In this document: positions 4,888 through 5,160 of the stretch, piece by piece
Position numbering within the stretch: position 1 is the stretch's first letter
Layout of the letters: each line of letters begins with the position of its first letter
From: Halieaceae bacterium UBA5085
GTDB lineage: Bacteria > Pseudomonadota > Gammaproteobacteria > Pseudomonadales > Halieaceae
Direction of reading: 5' to 3'
DNA: 5,160 nucleotides
NCBI GenBank assembly: GCA_002414665.1
Contig: DIAF01000028.1
Location: 1-5,160 of the forward strand
The notes under the pieces: model-generated
The model's input: only the letters and a program-made list of their open reading frames with translations
The model's database searches: none
Told to the model about the DNA's origin: nothing
Program-made: the position numbers and the translations under genes

Positions 4888-5160
4888 TTACAGCAGGCCA
4901 AGTTCCGCGAAGGACGTCGTGTCGCCGTGGGTGACCACGATATGGTCCAGCACCCGCACATCGATCAGTGCGAGTGCCGCCTGGAGACGTTCCGTAATCC
5001 GCCGATCCGCCTGACTGGGTTCGGCCACCCCGGAGGGGTGGTTGTGGTAGAAGACGGTCGCCGCCGCGTTGAGGGTCAGCGCCTGCTGCACCACAATGCG
5101 GGGATAGACCGCCGCGCCATCGATCGTGCCATGGAAGAGTTCCTTCACGGCGAGCACGCG
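4888..5160 (-). CDS. radC: RadC-like JAB/MPN-domain protein, N-terminus beyond the window
   Basis: The visible 91 residues are the C-terminal JAB domain of the RadC family: VLAVKELFHGTID, VYPRIVVQQAL, FYHNHPSG, EPSQAD, DHIVV and FAELGLL. HNHPSG (5046-5029) with the Asp of PSQAD is the metal-binding JAMM signature. The frame is open to the right edge with no start needed inside the window; the codon at 5157 is GTG, but the family usually has 60 or more residues before this point, so the gene is truncated by the window. RadC was named for a repair phenotype later traced to another gene; its role is unclear. Short RadC-like proteins are common on islands, prophages and conjugative elements. It is upstream of the DUF6573-like gene on the same strand. 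Confidence 0.9.
   Translation of the reverse strand, partial: RVLAVKELFHGTIDGAAVYPRIVVQQALTLNAAATVFYHNHPSGVAEPSQADRRITERLQAALALIDVRVLDHIVVTHGDTTSFAELGLL

Noticed and set aside
5025..5041. Inverted repeat CCACCCC-GGA-GGGGTGG
   Set aside because: It lies inside the codons for the conserved HNHPSG region of the radC-like gene, so coding constraint explains it.
1..5160. tRNA, rRNA and CRISPR arrays
   Set aside because: None recognised on either strand; repeats seen are short dyads with no regular spacing.

Overview
The window reads as accessory DNA from a GC-rich proteobacterium, most likely gamma- or betaproteobacterial. A copper-resistance module sits among genes typical of integrative and conjugative elements or genomic islands. 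The copper genes match their E. coli counterparts in motif and promoter architecture (CopA with two HMA domains; CueR with Ser77, Cys112 and Cys120 at the same numbers). The right-hand genes (a RadC-type JAB protein, a DUF6573-like protein and a small extra CsrA) are the kind of set seen in island backbones. No integrase, transposase or conjugation gene is visible, so 'mobile island' is an inference from gene content.

Layout. Positions 1-38 (minus) hold the first 12 codons of a gene that leaves the left edge, preceded by a near-perfect Shine-Dalgarno. Positions 39-653 have no convincing gene but are dense in inverted repeats, including a perfect 14-bp pair at 395-435; GGA triplets are enriched on the plus strand at 79-231. 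A CueR-type promoter with a 19-bp spacer (654-684) drives copA (718-3273), a copper-exporting P1B-1 ATPase, followed after 41 bp by cueR (3315-3818), its Cu(I)-sensing activator. After 200 bp without a gene, the minus-strand block runs right to left: partial radC-like gene (4888-5160), DUF6573-like gene (4366-4794), csrA (4019-4213).

How it works together. copA and cueR form a self-contained copper response: CueR binds Cu(I), remodels the over-long promoter spacer, and CopA exports the metal. The minus-strand block may carry its own post-transcriptional circuit. The csrA ribosome-binding site lies in the six-base loop of a perfect 5-bp hairpin containing AUGGA, the classic CsrA target, which predicts autoregulation. 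The leader of the DUF6573-like gene has seven GGA triplets in 93 nt, one in a hairpin tetraloop and one in its Shine-Dalgarno, so it is a second candidate CsrA target. The GGA-rich plus-strand stretch near the left end is a weaker candidate for a CsrA-binding RNA. A local, island-encoded Csr circuit is the most interesting possibility here, and it is a prediction from sequence only.
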